Source: Methyloligella sp. (GTDB taxonomy: Bacteria; Pseudomonadota; Alphaproteobacteria; Rhizobiales; JALUTE01). From it: a stretch of DNA of 6,072 nt. Every line of letters begins with the position of its first letter. Within the stretch, counting starts at the first letter, position 1. Both the position numbers and the translations under genes were made by a program. This document shows positions 4,975 through 6,072 of the stretch, piece after piece. The stretch lies in contig JALUTE010000079.1 in assembly GCA_027058255.1 (NCBI GenBank), positions 1 through 6,072 of the forward strand, read 5' to 3'. A model generated the notes under the pieces. That model was not told where the DNA came from. It ran no database searches and saw only the letters and a list, made by a program, of their open reading frames with translations.

Positions 4975-5472
4975 ATGGCAACGGCAGACATGAGCATGGA
5001 GCGCACCGTCAATCCGGTCGACCTGATGGAGCACATCGCCACGGGCAATGACTGGGCCTGCGAGCGCAGCGCCGAGGACGAGCTCACCCTGGTCGTTTCG
5101 GGCAGCTGGGCCGACTACCACGTGACGCTCAACTGGCGCGACGAGGTGGAGACCCTGCACATCGCCTGCGCGTTCGAGTTCAAGGTCTCGGATGCGCGTG
5201 TGGGCGAGGTCTACCGGCTGATCGCCATGATCAACGAGCAGCTCTGGCTCGGCCATTTCGACTTCTGGGAGCGCGAGGGGCTGGTGATGTTCCGCCATGG
5301 GCTGCTGCTCAACGGAACGGTGGCGACGGCCGGCCAGTGCGAGGCCCTGCTCCGCGCGGCGCTCGAGAGCTGCGAGCGCTATTATCAGGCATTCCAGTTC
5401 GTCGTCTGGGCCGGCAAGAGCGCGCGCGAGGCGCTCTCCAGCACCATGTTCGAGACCGAGGGCGAGGCATGA
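4975..5472 (+). CDS. YbjN-domain-containing protein
   Basis: A 165-residue cytoplasmic protein with the fold and length of YbjN-family proteins, a type III secretion chaperone-like alpha/beta fold with no known enzyme activity. Matching segments include NPVDLMEHIATGNDW at 13-27, LTLVVSGSWADYHVTLNWRD at 37-56, LHIACAFEFKV at 61-71, IAMINEQLWLGHFDFW at 83-98, and MFRHGLLLNG at 105-114. The near-C-terminal helix has the family-like CERYYQAFQFVVW at 133-145. The ATG at 4975 has AAGGA 6 bases upstream; an in-frame ATG at 4990 has no such site. Its stop overlaps the proC start (ATGA at 5469-5472), so the two are translationally coupled. A YbjN-type gene directly before proC is a usual alphaproteobacterial arrangement. 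Role unknown. Confidence 0.85.
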   Translation: MATADMSMERTVNPVDLMEHIATGNDWACERSAEDELTLVVSGSWADYHVTLNWRDEVETLHIACAFEFKVSDARVGEVYRLIAMINEQLWLGHFDFWEREGLVMFRHGLLLNGTVATAGQCEALLRAALESCERYYQAFQFVVWAGKSAREALSSTMFETEGEA

Positions 5473-6072
5473 CCCTGGCGCTGCCCGGGCCGCTGCTTCT
5501 GGTCGGCGCCGGCAAGATGGGCGGTGCGCTGCTCGCCGGCTGGCTGGAGCGGGGCCTCGATGCGCATCTCGTCAGGGTCCAGGACCCGGCGCCGCCCGAC
5601 GAGATGCGCCGCCTTCTGGACCGCCATGCCATCGAGCATGCGCCGCGCATGGGCGAGGCCGATCTTGCCCCCGCCGTCATCGTGCTCGCCGTCAAGCCGC
5701 AGGTCATGGACGCGGTTCTGCCCACCATCGCGCCCCATGTGGGAGCGGGCACGCTCGTGCTCTCCATCGCCGCCGGGCGCACCATTGCATCGCTCGCGCG
5801 GCATCTGCCGGCCGGCACCGCGCTGATCCGCGCCATGCCCAACACGCCTGCCGCCATCGGCCGCGGCATCACCGTCGCCGTCGCCAATCCGCATGTGCGC
5901 GATGCGGACCGCAGCCTCGCGACCGCCCTGCTCGAAGCGGTGGGCTCGGTCGCCTGGGTGGAGGACGAGGCGCTGATGGACGCGGTGACCGCCGTCTCCG
6001 GCTCGGGGCCGGCCTATGTGTTCCTCCTCGCCGAATGTCTGGCCAAGGCGGGCGAGGAGGAACACATAGGCC
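5469..6072 (+). CDS. proC: Pyrroline-5-carboxylate reductase, C-terminus missing (partial)
   Basis: ProC carries out the last step of proline synthesis, NAD(P)H-dependent reduction of 1-pyrroline-5-carboxylate. Residues 9-25 hold the Rossmann nucleotide-binding motif (VGAGKMGGALLAGW), VLAVKPQVM lies at 72-80, SIAAGRT at 99-105, RAMPNTPAAIGRG at 121-133, and the hallmark AVSGSGPAYVF at 175-185, which begins the substrate-binding and dimerisation domain. A full protein is about 270 residues; only about 200 are present. The ATG overlaps the stop of the preceding gene and no separate strong ribosome site is visible, which fits coupling. From about residue 198 (base 6060 on) the sequence stops looking like ProC, because the last 12 bases copy the opposite strand of an upstream segment. 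The genuine coding sequence is therefore trustworthy only to about 6060. Confidence 0.92.
   Translation, partial: MTLALPGPLLLVGAGKMGGALLAGWLERGLDAHLVRVQDPAPPDEMRRLLDRHAIEHAPRMGEADLAPAVIVLAVKPQVMDAVLPTIAPHVGAGTLVLSIAAGRTIASLARHLPAGTALIRAMPNTPAAIGRGITVAVANPHVRDADRSLATALLEAVGSVAWVEDEALMDAVTAVSGSGPAYVFLLAECLAKAGEEEHIG
6011..6072. repeat. Perfect 22-bp inverted repeat ending exactly at the window edge
   Basis: Bases 6011-6032 (GGCCTATGTG...CTCGCC) are the exact reverse complement of 6051-6072, around an 18-base loop. The inner 10 bases (CCTCCTCGCC and GGCGAGGAGG) fit normal ProC codons on both arms; the outer 12 bases of the right arm do not. This is the pattern left by fold-back copying or a chimeric read at a contig end. 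Confidence 0.9.

Noticed and set aside
4077..4993. Long open frames on both strands across the repeat array (RSSAPPRPSP-type and KDEAEPRTGN-type translations).
   Set aside because: They are open only because most repeat units are near 45 bases. They are low-complexity, lack ribosome binding sites and on the minus strand run into the DUF3501 gene.

Overview
The window is high-GC DNA that most resembles an alphaproteobacterium, probably Hyphomicrobiales (Rhizobiales). The reasons are protein family content (intracellular PHB depolymerase, YbjN-like protein overlapping proC, rubrerythrin / Fe-S oxidoreductase / DUF3501 cassette), strong G/C third-position bias, and a candidate Irr-type iron-control box. 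No genus is claimed. The right edge looks like a contig end, because the last bases form a perfect fold-back that breaks the proC reading frame.

Layout. On the minus strand, reading leftward, a stand-alone M41 (FtsH-type) zinc metallopeptidase domain protein (1200 to 574) is followed by the 5' part of phaZ (391 to beyond the left edge). A 399-bp divergent intergenic region (1201-1599) holds a three-copy 13-bp tandem repeat at the peptidase ribosome binding site, a sigma70-type promoter facing right, and an imperfect 17-bp dyad overlapping its -10 box that resembles the Irr iron control element. To the right lie rubrerythrin (1600-2016), a GlpC/HdrD-like two-cluster Fe-S oxidoreductase (2173-3552) and a DUF3501 protein (3602-4186). 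All three are on the plus strand with short gaps and no clear terminator between them, so they are read as one operon. Strong hairpins follow rubrerythrin and span the DUF3501 stop codon.

A 788-bp stretch without a credible gene (4187-4974) carries a seven-unit mosaic tandem array (units of 43-56 bp), a perfect 20-bp palindrome inside unit 5, a second dyad sharing its half-site, and a minus-strand intrinsic-terminator-like hairpin. It is followed by a YbjN-domain protein (4975-5472) whose stop codon overlaps the start of proC (5469 to window end).

Working hypothesis: the centre of the window is an iron- or peroxide-responsive module. The rubrerythrin has a complete diiron site but no rubredoxin domain, so it needs an outside electron donor. 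The adjacent Fe-S oxidoreductase, together with DUF3501, is the obvious candidate, and the box over the promoter suggests control by iron status. The flanking genes (PHB mobilisation, proline synthesis) look like ordinary housekeeping neighbours.
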